The translations under genes were made by a program, and so were the position numbers. The notes below the pieces were generated by a model that was not told the DNA's origin, searched no databases, and saw only the letters and a list, made by a program, of their open reading frames with translations. Positions 49,647-62,728 of a stretch of DNA of 64,000 nucleotides are shown here, in pieces. The stretch covers positions 3,324,001 to 3,388,000 of the forward strand of contig NC_060961.1 in NCBI RefSeq assembly GCF_910589235.1, in the 5' to 3' direction. How positions within the stretch are numbered: position 1 is the stretch's first letter; each line of letters opens with the position of its first letter. The DNA comes from Vespa crabro (lineage: Eukaryota; Arthropoda; Insecta; Hymenoptera; Vespidae).

Positions 49647-50051
49647 GGCAGAAGTAGGAAGAGGAGGATGAGGAGGAGGAGGAGAAAGAGGAACGATTTG
49701 TACGTTCAGTACGATAAAGAAGATAAATTCATTAGATGTAGGTAAAGTATAATAAAAGAGTCTCTTATCGGGCAATTTAACATTCCGATATGAAAGTTCT
49801 ACGATCATGTGTAAGATCGTTTTCAGTATTAAAAGTCCAGGTACGGTGGATTATTTTGTTTCTTATTTCAACGTCAGGATGTTCTACCTATGACTTTTTC
49901 TTTCTATCTCCTTCTCTTTTTCTCTCTCCTGGGAGAAGAGCTACGTGGGTTATTAAGAAAAAAGGAAACGACGAGAGGCAAGAGACTACCTCGGCTGTAG
50001 TAAGCAAAAGAAGGAAAATTGTGCCGGGGGAGATTGGATGAGGGATAGAAA

Positions 50052-50055
50052 GAGA

Positions 50056-50105
<50 letters not shown>

Positions 50106-50293
50106 ATGTGAGAAAGAGACAGTAAAAGGAAAGAGAAGCGAGCACGGGGAAGGATAAAGTTTCGCTTTACTCACATTATTTCCGCCAGGAAACGCGTTTT
50201 CGCGTTATATCCACTGTCGTTTCTTTATACGTTTGAGTTGTTTCACAGCTGCGGTGTTGGTCCCCGCTTTTACAGGCCTCCTTCTTTTTTCTT

Positions 50294-50345
<52 letters not shown>
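50052..50345. repeat. (GA)n and (CT)n pair in opposite polarity
   Basis: GA tract at 50052-50105 and CT tract at 50287-50345, separated by about 180 bases; potential fold-back structure. Confidence 0.75.
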
Positions 50346-50350
<5 letters not shown>

Positions 50351-51333
50351 ATTTTTTACTGTAAATTGATCCCTCTTGGCGATCTCATGTCTTTTCCTCA
50401 TACAAGGAAATAAGACAAAGGGACGAATATGCTGATAAGAGGAGTAACTTAGACGCGAAGAAAATTAAAAATCCAACTATTCTGAAGTAAAAAATTTGAT
50501 GAACGTGTGAATTTTTGACGTTATTAATTGATGTTATTAATTGTTGTTATTAATAATTGTGATGTATTAATTGAATCTCTTTTTCTCTAACCTTTCATTG
50601 ATGATAATGATTAATTTCTTTAAGAACAATTGCCATTTTTGTTATCTCATTAATAAATTCAATGATATTTCATTGATCCGTATAACGCTCGATAATAATC
50701 GATTATTGATGTAAATTGAAAATTTCAAAAATTATTTCACTATTTTTTACGTTATAGTAAGTAATGAGCTAATAAAATCAACGAATGATTCTCATCGGTG
50801 GGATTTCTAAAGTTTAGGCTATTTCTAAACTGCGAAAAAGTGAGTAGGTATAAAAGTAAGACGGTAAACTTTGAAAGTCGAAGTTACTATCTCTTACGAA
50901 TCTGTTACTATCTCTTTGAGAAGAAAGAGAGGGTATCCATCGTAATAACCTTTAGTTACGATAAAAGGAATCGTTTCTACGATGGTAGCTCTGCAATATC
51001 CTTCCTGCTGTAATCTCAGCTTTACTGTCTTACGTAAATCGTAGAACCCCCGTTTCGATGCATAAACATGAGAGGAAAAAATCGTACTTCACGAAACTCT
51101 TCGATTTCACGAATTACCAAGTCTGCCAAGGGTTAAGACAGTCAATTCGATTGCCTTTTCTCATCTTTACATGCTATAGTTTAAAATCTGGAAGCTTTGA
51201 GATAAACGAGATTACCATCAAATTCCTTATATTACTCGAAGTCCGCGAGAATACCTAATTCACTTATGTGTTTTCATTCTGAAAGGGAGCATATAAAAGT
51301 ACATTAGTTTTGCAAGGATATTAAACGGAGATA

Positions 51334-51364
<31 letters not shown>

Positions 51365-52036
51365 TAGAGAAAGAGCTCTAACAGTTTAGTTTTTAAGTAT
51401 ACATTTGCGATTTAATGCGTGAGTTTAAATATTCGAGAAAGGTAAAAAAGAATAAACGCCGATGTATACACATATTTACACATGGACGAACGGATAAGAA
51501 GGAACGATTAGAAGAAAATAAATTCGTAGTAGGACGTGGGCGAGAAAGGGAGTGGTCTTAATTTCCTGCACCGACATCAAGCTCGCTTGGTGAGTAGCCG
51601 TCGACATTTTTTAAATCTAACAACTCAGGCTCAGCTCTTTTAAAGGATTCTCTTCCAGCTATTTAGATTATTATAAGGACGAGAAATGGAACGAGGAGCG
51701 TCGAAAGGGTGACCATTCGCTCCCAGCCATTTCCTAGCAATTTCCTGACGCTGTTTTTCATGTGAACTTTTGAACTCATCCTCCTCTCTCCTCGCACCGT
51801 TCCTTGTGTTCAGCCTATGGGCCACTTTTCCACTGTAAAATAGCCACTAAGTAGTCGCGGCTAGTGGAACTGGTCAGTTATAAATGGCCACACGAAAATA
51901 TAGTTGGCTTTTGCGGATTGCACAGATGTGGCTGGTATCCTTAATGCCTCTCTTGGACATTCCTCGACGTCTACTCGAGAACGTCAACTTTCAAGATAAA
52001 CGATCTCCTAGATGGAAAGAAAAATTATATATATAT

Positions 52037-52110
52037 ATAGTATAGTATAGTATAGTATGTAGAGTATAGTATGTATAAGCATTATTTATGGAGTTATTAA
52101 AATTATTGCA

Positions 52111-52157
<47 letters not shown>
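52037..52157. repeat. (AGTAT)n pentanucleotide and (AT)n microsatellites
   Basis: Four to five AGTAT units (about 52037-52074), then an AT run of about 40 bases (52117-52157). Confidence 0.75.
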
Positions 52158-52160
<3 letters not shown>

Positions 52161-53230
52161 TTATACATATGTATTGTATATAATATTTTTCGTAAATGCA
52201 TTAATACATTGCACTATGTATATATTTATTCTCATACGGAGTAGGTATTATAACTTCGATCGCAAAGTTACATCGAGTCGTAATGCATAAATTATCAACA
52301 TTTCCTAATTTTACGATGTAACATTTGCGATTATTTACCACAATGAGCTACGAAAGTTTTGCTATTTGTGAGCACCGATTATTAATCACCCTTTTAAACA
52401 TCGATTATTAATCATATCTTTCCTACTTTATCCTATGCAAAAGTTAATTATTAATGAACTCATGTTATAATGAAGAAGAACGCGTGTACCAATGAAGAAT
52501 TAGTTAATGACGGGAATATTGTTGTCCCGTATTTTTATTACATTTGTAATTTCATACGAAATTTTCTTAAATATTTCATTTCATCGGGAGTCTCATTTCG
52601 AAAGAACAAAAGACCGATAAAATATCTATGAACATGATTTTAGAAAAGAAATTGTATCAACGTAATGATTATACAATTTCGAAATATAACGTCGTGGAAT
52701 CAGATTGTTTCTTTGTTTGTGCATTTCGAGCTGTTAATGAGCGATCGATTTAAGATAGCTAATGTAAAAAATTCTACTCTGGCCTTGAATCAGATAGTAA
52801 AATATTTCATTTCGTATTCAATTACCGTACTATATTCGTGAAGTATTGTATAAAACGAGCCTTTGATAGATTCGCAAGATAACGAGAGACTCGATATTCT
52901 CGTTATCAACACTTAAGTTAAAATTTCTAGTCGATATAACAGCAAACAAAGTTTTATACGTACATAAAATGTATTACTCTTTCGTGATTACGTTTTAACA
53001 ATTTTAATAAAGCATCGTAATGGTAATTAAAGATTGCTTTGTTTACACAAAGTTGAAAACTAATTATTAACCTTTTTAATTATAAAATATATAAATTAAT
53101 TGTAACAGATAGAAATAATGATTACGGGCCGTTACCTTTGCGGCTGATAAATAAATAGTAAATAATGTAAATTAATTAGTTTCGTAGTCGACATACGCTA
53201 ACATGACGCGCACACTTGTAATCAGGACTG

Positions 53231-53273
53231 TTTCGTACTCACCTCCCTATTGACTTCTCTCTTTAGTCTTTAC

Positions 53274-53332
<59 letters not shown>

Positions 53333-53532
53333 CGCTTTGCATTATTGCCTTTATTATATAGCTAGCGCTATTTAATGTTCACGCTTGATGAATGTACGAT
53401 TATCGATTACAATAATTGTATGGATTTTTCCAACGTTTATTTATCATGTAATTCATTACGCAAGTTCTTACGTTTGTAAAATCATTAGCTTATAACTTGT
53501 TCGACGATTTTTAATTAATAACGATTAAAGTA
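53231..53532. repeat. Tandem duplication, copy 1 (with expanded (AT)n)
   Basis: Shares ordered blocks with 53544-53809: TTTCGTAC, TCTCTTTAGTC, AGCG near a TATA run, TGATGAATG, AATAATTGT, TTTTTCCAACGTTTATTTAT, and CGACGATTTTTAATTAATAACGATTA. Between the second and third blocks this copy carries an (AT)n run of about 53 bases (53278-53330) where the other copy has only a short TATATATTA. No coding potential is seen. Confidence 0.8.
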
Positions 53533-53543
53533 TGAATGAAAAG

Positions 53544-53809
53544 TTTCGTACTTTTCTCTCTATTGACTCCTCTCTTTAGTCATTACAAGAGAGGTATATA
53601 TTACGTATAGCGTTTTGTGTATATTGCATTTATTTTTACTTACGCTCTTGAATGTTCATGCCTGATGAATGATCATCAATTAAAATAATTGTGTGAAATT
53701 TTCCAATGTTTATTTATTACCTTAATTTATAACACAGATTTTTAATTTTTATTATATTATTAACTCATGACATGTACGACGATTTTTAATTAATGACGAT
53801 TATAGAGTA
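53544..53809. repeat. Tandem duplication, copy 2
   Basis: Diverged direct copy of 53231-53532, lying immediately downstream in the same orientation. Matching blocks in order are TTTCGTAC, CTCTCTTTAGTC, TATAGCG, TGATGAATG, AATAATTGTG, TTTTCCAATGTTTATTTAT and CGACGATTTTTAATTAATGACGATTA. Substitutions and small indels are spread through it, so the duplication is not recent. No coding potential is seen. Confidence 0.8.
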
Positions 53810-54778
53810 AATCTTTTATAAACACGTATGGTGCATTTTCTTTTTTTTTTTTTTTTTTTTGCTATTTCTTGGATTTAGAACCATCAGTACTTTTAGATAT
53901 TTCATCTGTTTTTTATTATTAAAATATTTACTCTTTTAAAAGGATTAGTCTCCGTTACTTGCAATAGGTAAACTGCGAAAGCGTCGTTTTTGAAAGACTA
54001 AAAATCGATCGACGGTGCTAAGTCAAGAAGGGTGGTCAGCCTTATTCATGTGCATACGTATATATGTGTACGTGTGGTATTATGCATGTACAGAGGCACA
54101 CGTGACCATTGGTACGCGGAATTCATTGGCCCTTGAAGGTCGGAGGGTAGCACTTTTCAGATCAATGCACCCTCATTGAAGGGTTGCTACGAGATCTTGC
54201 CCTTGCAGTACTCATTTAGGGCTATCGGAGAAGATGTTTCAAGCCACTCGATGATTCGATCATAGCTACTCAATACTAATTTATTATTAATTGTATCATG
54301 GAAAAAAGAAATTTTTTATTCTTATGAAAAGATTATAAGAAATGCTTATCTTAGTATTAAATTATGCATCTTCAAACGTGAAAAGATGCATATTAAGAAA
54401 TTGTGTCAAAGGTCAATCGACAAATCTATTTTTTCGCTTTTGTAATGATTTTTCATAATTTTTATTTACTTCAAAGTATCTCTTTTTGACAAATGCGAAG
54501 AAAATATTCGAATGTTGTGTAAAAATCTTAAAATAGACAGAATATTTGCCGGCAGCTTGGACTCGCGGGAAATCAGTGGACAAAACTTTGACTGTGCATT
54601 AAGCAGATCGCTGGTGCCATCTGTCGGTAAGTGTACGAACCAACGTTCCAAAGCGCATGCGTAATCTTTCAGAAAATTTTGAAGAATAAAGCTAGTCGGT
54701 AACGAAGATTCCTAGGAGGACCCGTGAAACGAAAGGAACGTCAATGAAACCTTATCGAATTTTACGACCTTGGACATA

Positions 54779-54868
54779 AAAAAAAAAATGTAAAAAAAAA
54801 TAAAAAATAAAAAAAAAAACTAAGAAAAAAATAAAAACTACAGAAAAATGGGAAAAATTCTTAAGATA

Positions 54869-54904
<36 letters not shown>

Positions 54905-54960
54905 AGAAAAAATTCCGATAAAAGGCGAGTTTCGATCGTAAAAAAAAAAAAAATAAAAAA
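54779..54960. repeat. A-rich block with poly-A tract
   Basis: Runs of A, the longest about 31 bases (54871-54901). No target-site duplication or retroelement coding sequence is seen beside it. Confidence 0.75.
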
Positions 54961-55571
54961 CTGACGCACCAATACGATCCTTCCTTCTGTGCACGTTTGC
55001 CTGTAGGGTTGCATCAGACAGGCGTGCCTTATAATCATGAACTTAGAGTCACGATTTTTTATTATTGCACTTATACGCAAAATTTTCGGATCAATTACAA
55101 AACTATCGAGTTCGCATTATTCGAACTAATTTATGTAAATTTGTGACATTTCTCTCTATTCCCTCCATTAATATGGAATCCAACATATCGAGTATTACTT
55201 GTATTACCTCGTGTACATTAATTAAAATTAGATATTGCAAGTAGGTGCGAAACAAAGATCTGACGGTATAACGACCTAACCATGAACGTTCACCCTTTTC
55301 CATCCTTCTCCGCTGATTCTCCAATGCGGCCACGGATTCAAATTGAAATTTTACCGTTAATGTTATTGATATTCCGTTAGTCCGTCTCGCTTTACATTCA
55401 AATTTTAACATCGCCTGGGTTGCAGAATTCGTACAACTGTCGGCGAAATGACGTACAGCCATGGGACCGGCTCGCACTGGATATCGGGTATCGATCAGGA
55501 AAATCACCCACGCACGAAAAAAAAGAATCGAGAGAAAGAGTGAGACAGAAAGAGTGAGATAGAAAGAGAAT

Positions 55572-55574
<3 letters not shown>

Positions 55575-55622
<48 letters not shown>
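55575..55622. repeat. (GA)n microsatellite
   Basis: Uninterrupted GA tract of about 23 units. Confidence 0.8.
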
Positions 55623-55625
<3 letters not shown>

Positions 55626-57629
55626 CAGAGAAAAGCAATGGGAAAGGCTTATAGCCTGTGGGAAAAACAACATTCCTCACAAGGGTACACATTTTTACCG
55701 TTCTTTTTCATAACTCGGTCCGTACTGTGTATCTATTCGATATTGTACCTTTCAAGAGCGTTTTATGAAAAATCATGATCAGACAACGAAAGGAAACCTA
55801 ATAAGAATAAAATATAGTAAAGAATCGCAAACTTGCCGTATGAGAAACATAAAAATATCGGTGTAAAGTATGCAGAAGATTCCAATGACTATTGGTCAAA
55901 GGTTGCTTGAACGACAGGAGGTTAGTGGGGGGTGGAAGTGATAGCGGGCAACCGATAGGGTCCAGTCTTTCTCGTTTGGCCAATCGATCGAGCTGAAAAT
56001 TTCCGACCCTTAATTAAGATAGCGAGAGCACTTGAGTTTTCAATTAAAAGGGAACGACGCTTCTCTATCGCTCTTTGTTTCTCTTCGATTCTCTTTTTCT
56101 CTTTTCTCTTTCTCTCTACTCCTCTCTCTCTTCCTCTCTCTCTATCTCTCTCTCTCTCTCTCTCTTTCTCTCTGTTTCCATCTGTCTCTATCTCTATTTC
56201 TATCTCTCTCACTCTGTTTGTATGATCTCACTCGCGCTCATATCACGTCGTCTTCCCAGTATCTCTTCCATTTTTTATTTTGTCCGACTGATCGGACCGC
56301 AACATTAAATGCAATTTCGTACGGCGCATCCTAGAAGAGTACTCCTCTACCACTCATCGATTCTACACGATTTGCTTTTTCCTTCAGTCACTCCTCAACC
56401 CGTATTGTTTCGAAATACACGCGACATCGTGTGTGCTAACTCTCGCGTATACGAGGATCCTTTGTCGAGCAATATTCAAAAAATTATTTGCTGCTTCGTT
56501 ATAACGCTCCAACGCTTTACTAATATTCTGTCGACTATAAAAATTGAAAAATTTCGATACACTTTATCCCATTTATTTCCTACTCCTCTATTCAATATTG
56601 ATATTTGATTTAAATCTTGTCTTTTACAAAATAATAACTTTGATTTGTGTTATAGATGAAAATTAGAATATAAGAATTAATTAATAGGAATTTCGAATCG
56701 TATTATTTTGACGAGAAGAGTATAGACACATTCTCTCGCGTGGACATATAGACATATAACGAGTAGTGGTGAGGAGAGGAAAGGAAAGAGGAGACGAGAG
56801 GGAGAGGGTGGAGATAATCGCAGAGAAGGGGTGGTATTTTTGGCGAGGCAGGTCCATCCTCCCTGGTTGCTATCGGCACGATGCGATCTATCTCTCTCTC
56901 AGGCTCATTCTGCGTACAGGGTTAGCCCTCGCGCAATGACAATTTTTGCAGAGGCAGGAAACACGAGCCGCGTGCCGGCGCCCTGCCGCTCTTTCCCACC
57001 CACGCACACGCACCACCAGCCGGATACATACGTCCGATGATACCACAGCACCATGACCATGGGACACGGGACTGATTGGGGTGTGCAGTCGAGCTATGCA
57101 GTTTAATTTATGTTGCATCACCAGCCAGTCGGACGTGTATCAAACTCCTACGACCTACCTCGGCTCGTTTCTCTCTTCTTCTCCTTTACTTTATTACTTT
57201 CTTTCCTCCTTCGTTCGAAGTGACGACATTCCAATCGTGTAAACTCTTCAACTTGGCGTATTGGTGCTGATATAACTTTACTCGTGCTTTCACTCGTGAC
57301 GTTTTTATGTGTACATACGTGTGTCTCTGTTTTATCACCCCAGTCCCTTTCCTTTGCTATCTCTTTTTTGTTCGTAACAGGTATCACGCACACATCACGT
57401 TCTTCTGTATAGAAGCTTCTGCGATTACAGGTTTGTAATCAGTCACATTGGTTTCGTTGTATTCGAAAGCTTAGAAATTTTTTATTAAATGCAAAGAATT
57501 TATTACTATTTACGAAAAACTAAAAGTCAAGGAATTCGTGAAAAAATGAACGAAAGAGTAACAAAATTTTTGGGTTCGGGAACATTACAAGTATTGCAGC
57601 TAGAGTGACGACTATTTCCAACTTCACGG

Positions 57630-57661
<32 letters not shown>

Positions 57662-58354
57662 TTCAAACTCGTAGATGCAAAACGCGAGAGATCAAATGAG
57701 CTATGAAGAGGCACGACGAGCTCGAGTCGCTACGTATTCACGATACGGAAACGGAATTCGAGAAAGAACGTGGAGGAAAGCTAATTAGCGTCGATCAAAG
57801 TTTTCCAAGCGTAATAAATGAACGGTCAATATTTGAATCGAGGATGTCCCCTCCCCCATTCCAATCCTTCGATTTTCTCCCTCTTTCATCCTCCGTTAGT
57901 TCGTTATCAGTTTTCTCCTTTTCCTATCTATTTTTGACTTCTTTAAATCCTTTCTCCGTTCGAATAAGAGGGTGAATCGTTTTACTACTTAGAACTTAGC
58001 TCAACGAACGTCCACGATGGAAATATTTTGTCTCTGTGCTATTTACTTTGTGCAGAGAGCAGCACGAGTCCGAGATAGCCGATGATTAATGGTCCTTCTT
58101 CAAGGTTTATTAACGAGCCGTCTACCCAGTGTACCACACGTTCTCCCGTATGGGACAGCCACCTTGAACGCTTTTTCGAAAATTTGACGGTTAGTAGAAG
58201 CTTGGGACACGCGTTAATGCTCTTTTCGAGTTTCTCTCAACGAACCTATCGCTCAAAGGAAACCTCAAATCATCTTTTTCCTTTTTTTTTCTTTGTTTTC
58301 ACTCGCGAAAAATAAATATAAATATTTTATTACCTTACGCACGTTCGACAACCG

Positions 58355-58355
58355 T

Positions 58356-58410
<55 letters not shown>
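58355..58410. repeat. (CT)n microsatellite
   Basis: CT tract of about 25 units. Confidence 0.8.
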
Positions 58411-58416
<6 letters not shown>

Positions 58417-58777
58417 TTCGATGCGCGAGAGAAATTAATATAAATGGAATATTAATTTTACCTGTTGCGTAACAATTCTAACACGGATATCGTATCTCGC
58501 CTGAAAATAATCATTCAATTAAGTATTTTTATTGCTCTACCAATATCGCCCCGGTCGTTACCCGTGTTTATTATGTATCATTTATAAAATTAAGCGCTGG
58601 TAATCGGTACGATTGAAATCGCATACCCTTGAAATTATCCATCGATCGTGAATCTATGGATGTATTTATCAGGGTCACGCGGCCACCAGTTCGCTATTTA
58701 TTTTCATTGCGTTTTATCTTTTTTCTTTTTATTCGACGTAATTAATAATTGATCGAGTGTAATTAAATATGCAATGT

Positions 58778-58779
<2 letters not shown>

Positions 58780-58838
<59 letters not shown>
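58780..58838. repeat. (GA)n microsatellite
   Basis: About 29 uninterrupted GA units. Confidence 0.85.
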
Positions 58839-58844
<6 letters not shown>

Positions 58845-59043
58845 TAAAGGAGAAACAGAAAGGAATACGAGAACGGAGCATGTATTACGAAACGAAAAAT
58901 TAGATTGGATTACCACCAAAATAATGTAGAATGAGTCGATATAATGATAGTAAGGATTAATAAAGGGGTCACGATGAAGGACAGACAGGAAACGTGACTT
59001 CTTTCGTTTGAAGTCGACCACGACGTCACGCCATAAGGCACCG

Positions 59044-59105
59044 TATAAATAGACGGTAATCGAATCCGATAATAGTCAGTACGGTCAATTAAGATGACCG
59101 CTGGT
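59044..59105 (+). promoter_or_regulatory. Candidate TATA/Inr promoter with tiny first exon, plus strand
   Basis: TATAAATA (59044-59051) is followed 34 bases later by an arthropod initiator TCAGT (59076-59080). Sixteen bases on is an ATG (59094) that opens only three full codons (Met-Thr-Ala) plus one base before a donor, GTAAGG. A TATA box, an Inr and a very short first coding exon are typical of insect genes for secreted or cuticular proteins. No downstream exon could be identified to the right edge on this strand, so the gene, if real, has a long intron or lies outside. Confidence 0.35.
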
Positions 59106-59947
59106 AAGGACCAATTAAACCTAAGTGCCTGACCGTACTGGTTCGAATTACGTATTTACGATCTAAAATTATGCCTTCTCGTAGCACGTTCTCGCATTCA
59201 TTATGAGCTTTATGATTTTACGACGTTCAACGTTCGACTTAATTTTTATAAAATAACATTTGATTATAAATGTACGTAATCGTTCTTTTAAGAAACATCA
59301 AAGAAGTCGTAGGAAGCGACGATTGACAATCATTCTCGAGAGGCGTACTCGAGCGTACGCGAAAATCGAGCTCATCGTTTTGCTGCGCGTGACCTTGGTG
59401 ATTAATTGCCGTGTTAATTGAAACGTTCGCTTAATAATTACACCGAGAACAACGGCGATGCGCGATTCATTTAGCAATCATTTTATTTTGTGTGCGTACG
59501 GACCGTACCGTGTGCTCTGGCCCTTCAACGCAACTCACACAGGCATACGTACTATGCCGACACGATAATGTGGAAAATTCTGAAAATGAACGGTGACCGT
59601 AGATAATGACCGATTTATATTCGATTTTCGGCATTTCACGAACGATTGCTCGCGGGGTGTCGAGGGATAATAGCCACGGTCAACGATACACTTTTGCTTT
59701 TCACGCGAAACGCGCGAATTCCGATTCTGCCGGATTAGATGAATGAATGAAAGTGTACTACCTCCTATTAGACATATGTATGTGTATCTGTGAATACATA
59801 TACATGCTACTCTGTATTTGCATCTCTGTTTAGCCATGCTCAAGCCACGTCTTCCGAGACGTATACTCTTTCGACCCTTTTCCTGCGGTTTTCCCACGAC
59901 CACGAATGGTCGGCAAACGAGTTTCCGCGAGGTCATAAAAAAATAAA

Positions 59948-59977
59948 AGAGAGAGAGAGAGAGAGAGAGATAGATAA

Positions 59978-60021
<44 letters not shown>

Positions 60022-60022
60022 T
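59948..60022. repeat. (GA)n / (GATA)n microsatellite
   Basis: Two GA tracts around a short GATA/AATA segment. Confidence 0.8.
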
Positions 60023-60825
60023 GAGAGGAAACAAGAAGTGGTTATTAAATATACCTACCTCGAAAAATAACAAAAAAGAACGTGTAAGTTACATCATCGT
60101 GTTTCTCTTTTTACACTTCTCTCGACACCGTATGTTCTATTTAAAGAAAGTCACGCTTCCTAAGGATATTTAACGTCGGTCGTTTAATTATGTTTTTAAG
60201 TAGTTTTCTATCAACTAATTGGCTTTACTCGTGAAAATTTTTCAAAGGCAAGTATCCTTCAGATTCGATACATTATACGAAGTACATGAACGATCATTTT
60301 GTATTTCTTATGAATAATTATTGAATTACAAAATTGCAAGGAATTAATTACGTCTCTTAATTTACTAATTATATTAATTAAATCGAAAACGAAAATGAAA
60401 TGCAATATGGAATTATTACGCGTATGCTTTCGTCTCGAAAATCGGATCTAATCTTGCTCGTAACCGATTTCCAAGAGTAATAGCCGATCGCATGTGAAGG
60501 GTGCCGAACGAAAAACATCTGAATAGCTCCGATCGAGGAATTTTAATTTACGAACAATACTGTACTACCGGTCACGGTTAAACGTGCACGAAACGAGAAG
60601 GCCAATGCAACACGCGAAAGAGAGAAAGAAAAAGAGAGAAAGAAAAAAGAGGGAGAAAGAGAGAATAGAAGAGCGATCTCGTTCGGGCATCGATTCTCTC
60701 AGAAAAATAAATGGCGCGTGAGTCGGCCGTTGGATGGAAGAAGTTTATTCTATTTTTTCAACGTACGAACGTACATCTCCACCCGGACAATACTTTTGCC
60801 ATTGAACACGTAGGAAACGGAGGCT

Positions 60826-61077
60826 ATGTTCGCTGATGTATGGAGCCGTCTCTCGTTGATAGATAACAGAAACTTTACAGGCAGAACTTTTTTCCCGGTG
60901 CGTCAATGTCGACCTTTAATTTTGACCAGCGACCCACTCTCGCGCGTCCAAGTGGACAAAGCTCGACGAAATGTGGCTGAAGAGGTCATTTTCGAAATAT
61001 CCCAGTGCCTAATGAATAATTTCACGCCCACAGTCGTGATCGTTCCGCTCATTATGATGATTTTTCATTGGGATTGA
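60826..61077 (+). other. Unassigned high-complexity open frame (83 codons)
   Basis: An ATG-initiated frame of 83 codons in non-repetitive, CpG-containing sequence ends with a hydrophobic stretch (PTVVIVPLIMMIFHW). No splice signals, signal peptide or family resemblance could be found. It lies about 1.7 kb downstream of the candidate promoter at 59.04 kb but does not obviously connect to it. It may be an open frame by chance within conserved noncoding DNA. Confidence 0.15.
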
Positions 61078-61079
61078 AG

Positions 61080-62728
61080 AAAATTAGTAACGATTATTCG
61101 ATCGATGAGTCTGCGCGAGATGAACGCGACTCATCGAAAGTATAATCGCGTTGGTAGCCTCCACGATGGTCGAGATATCGGCACGCCAATTATCTCCGAG
61201 TCGATCAATTGAAAAACCAGCTGTTGGTGATTGGCAGCTTCCAATCCTGAAGCAACATTAATTGTTTCGTGCGAAACGCCCAAATCGGTCATCATAACGG
61301 GAAATATATTTTTGAAATTCGGATAAAATCAATATGTCCGTATTCAGTCTCAAAAATGGCTTAATACTTCAGTTTTTACCTTTATTTTAGATTTTCATAT
61401 CTCAAGGAACATTGTGCCAATTGATATCATCTTCGAATTTAATATCGACGATTACGCGACAAATCTAACATGCGGGCAGCCTACTTAACCACGATATAAA
61501 AACGTAATGGCGATCTGGCAAATGCGAGAGATAGATAATATCTTCGGCATTTACATTGAAACGATAAAGTATGACGGTGCGGCAACAATTGAATAAATCC
61601 GAAGCCGTGCCGGCCGGCGTAATATTTATTCCCGCGGTAGAGGTTAATCACAATTAACGCCAAATATTTGTCATGCCGATGAGAGCCACGATTTTACGTG
61701 TATATTTAACCGTATCCATTCTTTCACTCACATCCCTATTATCACTCTTTTGCGGTAAAAGATAAAATAAGATTTTCGAGCGAAAGAACTTTTTGAAATT
61801 TGTATATCATATCATTGCTAATATACGCTTCAGTACAAAGATAAAATATTGTCAGATTAGATTAATAAGTATATATATAAGTATGTAAGATGTGTTAAGG
61901 TTAACGAGTGAAAATGACCTTTTTTTTCTTTTTTTCTTTTTTCTTTTTTTTTTTTTTTTTGAAAAAGTATGGATTTTATCTGTACAAGGATACTCTAATA
62001 TATACAAAATACAAATCTTATCAGCTTGTATCATTACAAATCGTAACATGAAATGAACAATCTTTCGTTATCATTGTTTTAAGTGATTCAAGATATACAG
62101 AAAAAAAACGAATATCAATGCGAAATTCGATTGATATTTATCCATAAGTTCTACTCGAGGAATAAATAAGAGAAAGATTTCTATCTTATTCAATAAGAGA
62201 TTTTGAAATAGTAAAATTCTTATCGAAGTTGCATTCATTCGATTCCAATTCCGCTGATAGGAAACGACAAATAACATGAATACCTCTAATAAAATAGTTG
62301 ACAATAGATGATCACATAATGTGATAATACGATTGACAAAAATATAATGAAGATATGCATCAATTGCTGAAAAACAATTGAAACAAAACATATCCGATTA
62401 TTTTATAAAAAGAAAATATTCTTTTATCAATTATTTCAATGAAAATTTTCTCTAGGTATTTTTTATATATCTGTGTATCTTTTTCTCTTATTTCCGATTG
62501 CTTCTGATAATATACTCAATCAATTCTAATCACTTGTAATATAGAAACAAATAATTTTGTAGATTAGAATAATTATTTTCCAGTATAATTAAATCTTTTC
62601 GTTCGATCTCGAACCGTCTTTTCTCATTTATCCTGATCGATCAAACTATCTTATTATTTCAGAGTTGACGAAAAAATATTCGATCAAGTAATAAACTAAT
62701 AATTTCACGTATCAAGTGAAACTTTTAA
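61080..62728. other. Noncoding stretch upstream of the lipase 3' end
   Basis: 61.10-61.70 kb is high-complexity sequence with many short AT-rich homeodomain/forkhead-like words (TTAATCACAATTAA, AATATTTATTC) and looks like candidate conserved noncoding DNA. 61.75-62.73 kb is AT-rich with a poly-T run (about 61920-61960) and holds the presumed 3'UTR of the lipase gene. Confidence 0.35.

Larger units (their letters stand above)
46030..59030. other. Mostly noncoding stretch between the ICK cluster and 59 kb
   Basis: AT-rich to about 48.7 kb, then GA/CT repeats return. A GC-richer island at about 46.9-47.2 kb and another at 56.76-57.14 kb are non-repetitive and could be regulatory. Apart from the possible exon at 49.0-49.1 kb and the tandem duplication at 53.2-53.8 kb, I see no gene, RNA gene or mobile element. 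Confidence 0.4.

Noticed and set aside
54779..54960. Poly-A block as a retrotransposon 3' end
   Set aside because: No upstream reverse-transcriptase or SINE-like body and no target-site duplication could be seen.
56831..57121. Overlapping open frames of 69 and 77 codons around 57 kb
   Set aside because: They lie on opposite strands of a GC-rich island with no splice sites; kept only as a possible regulatory island.
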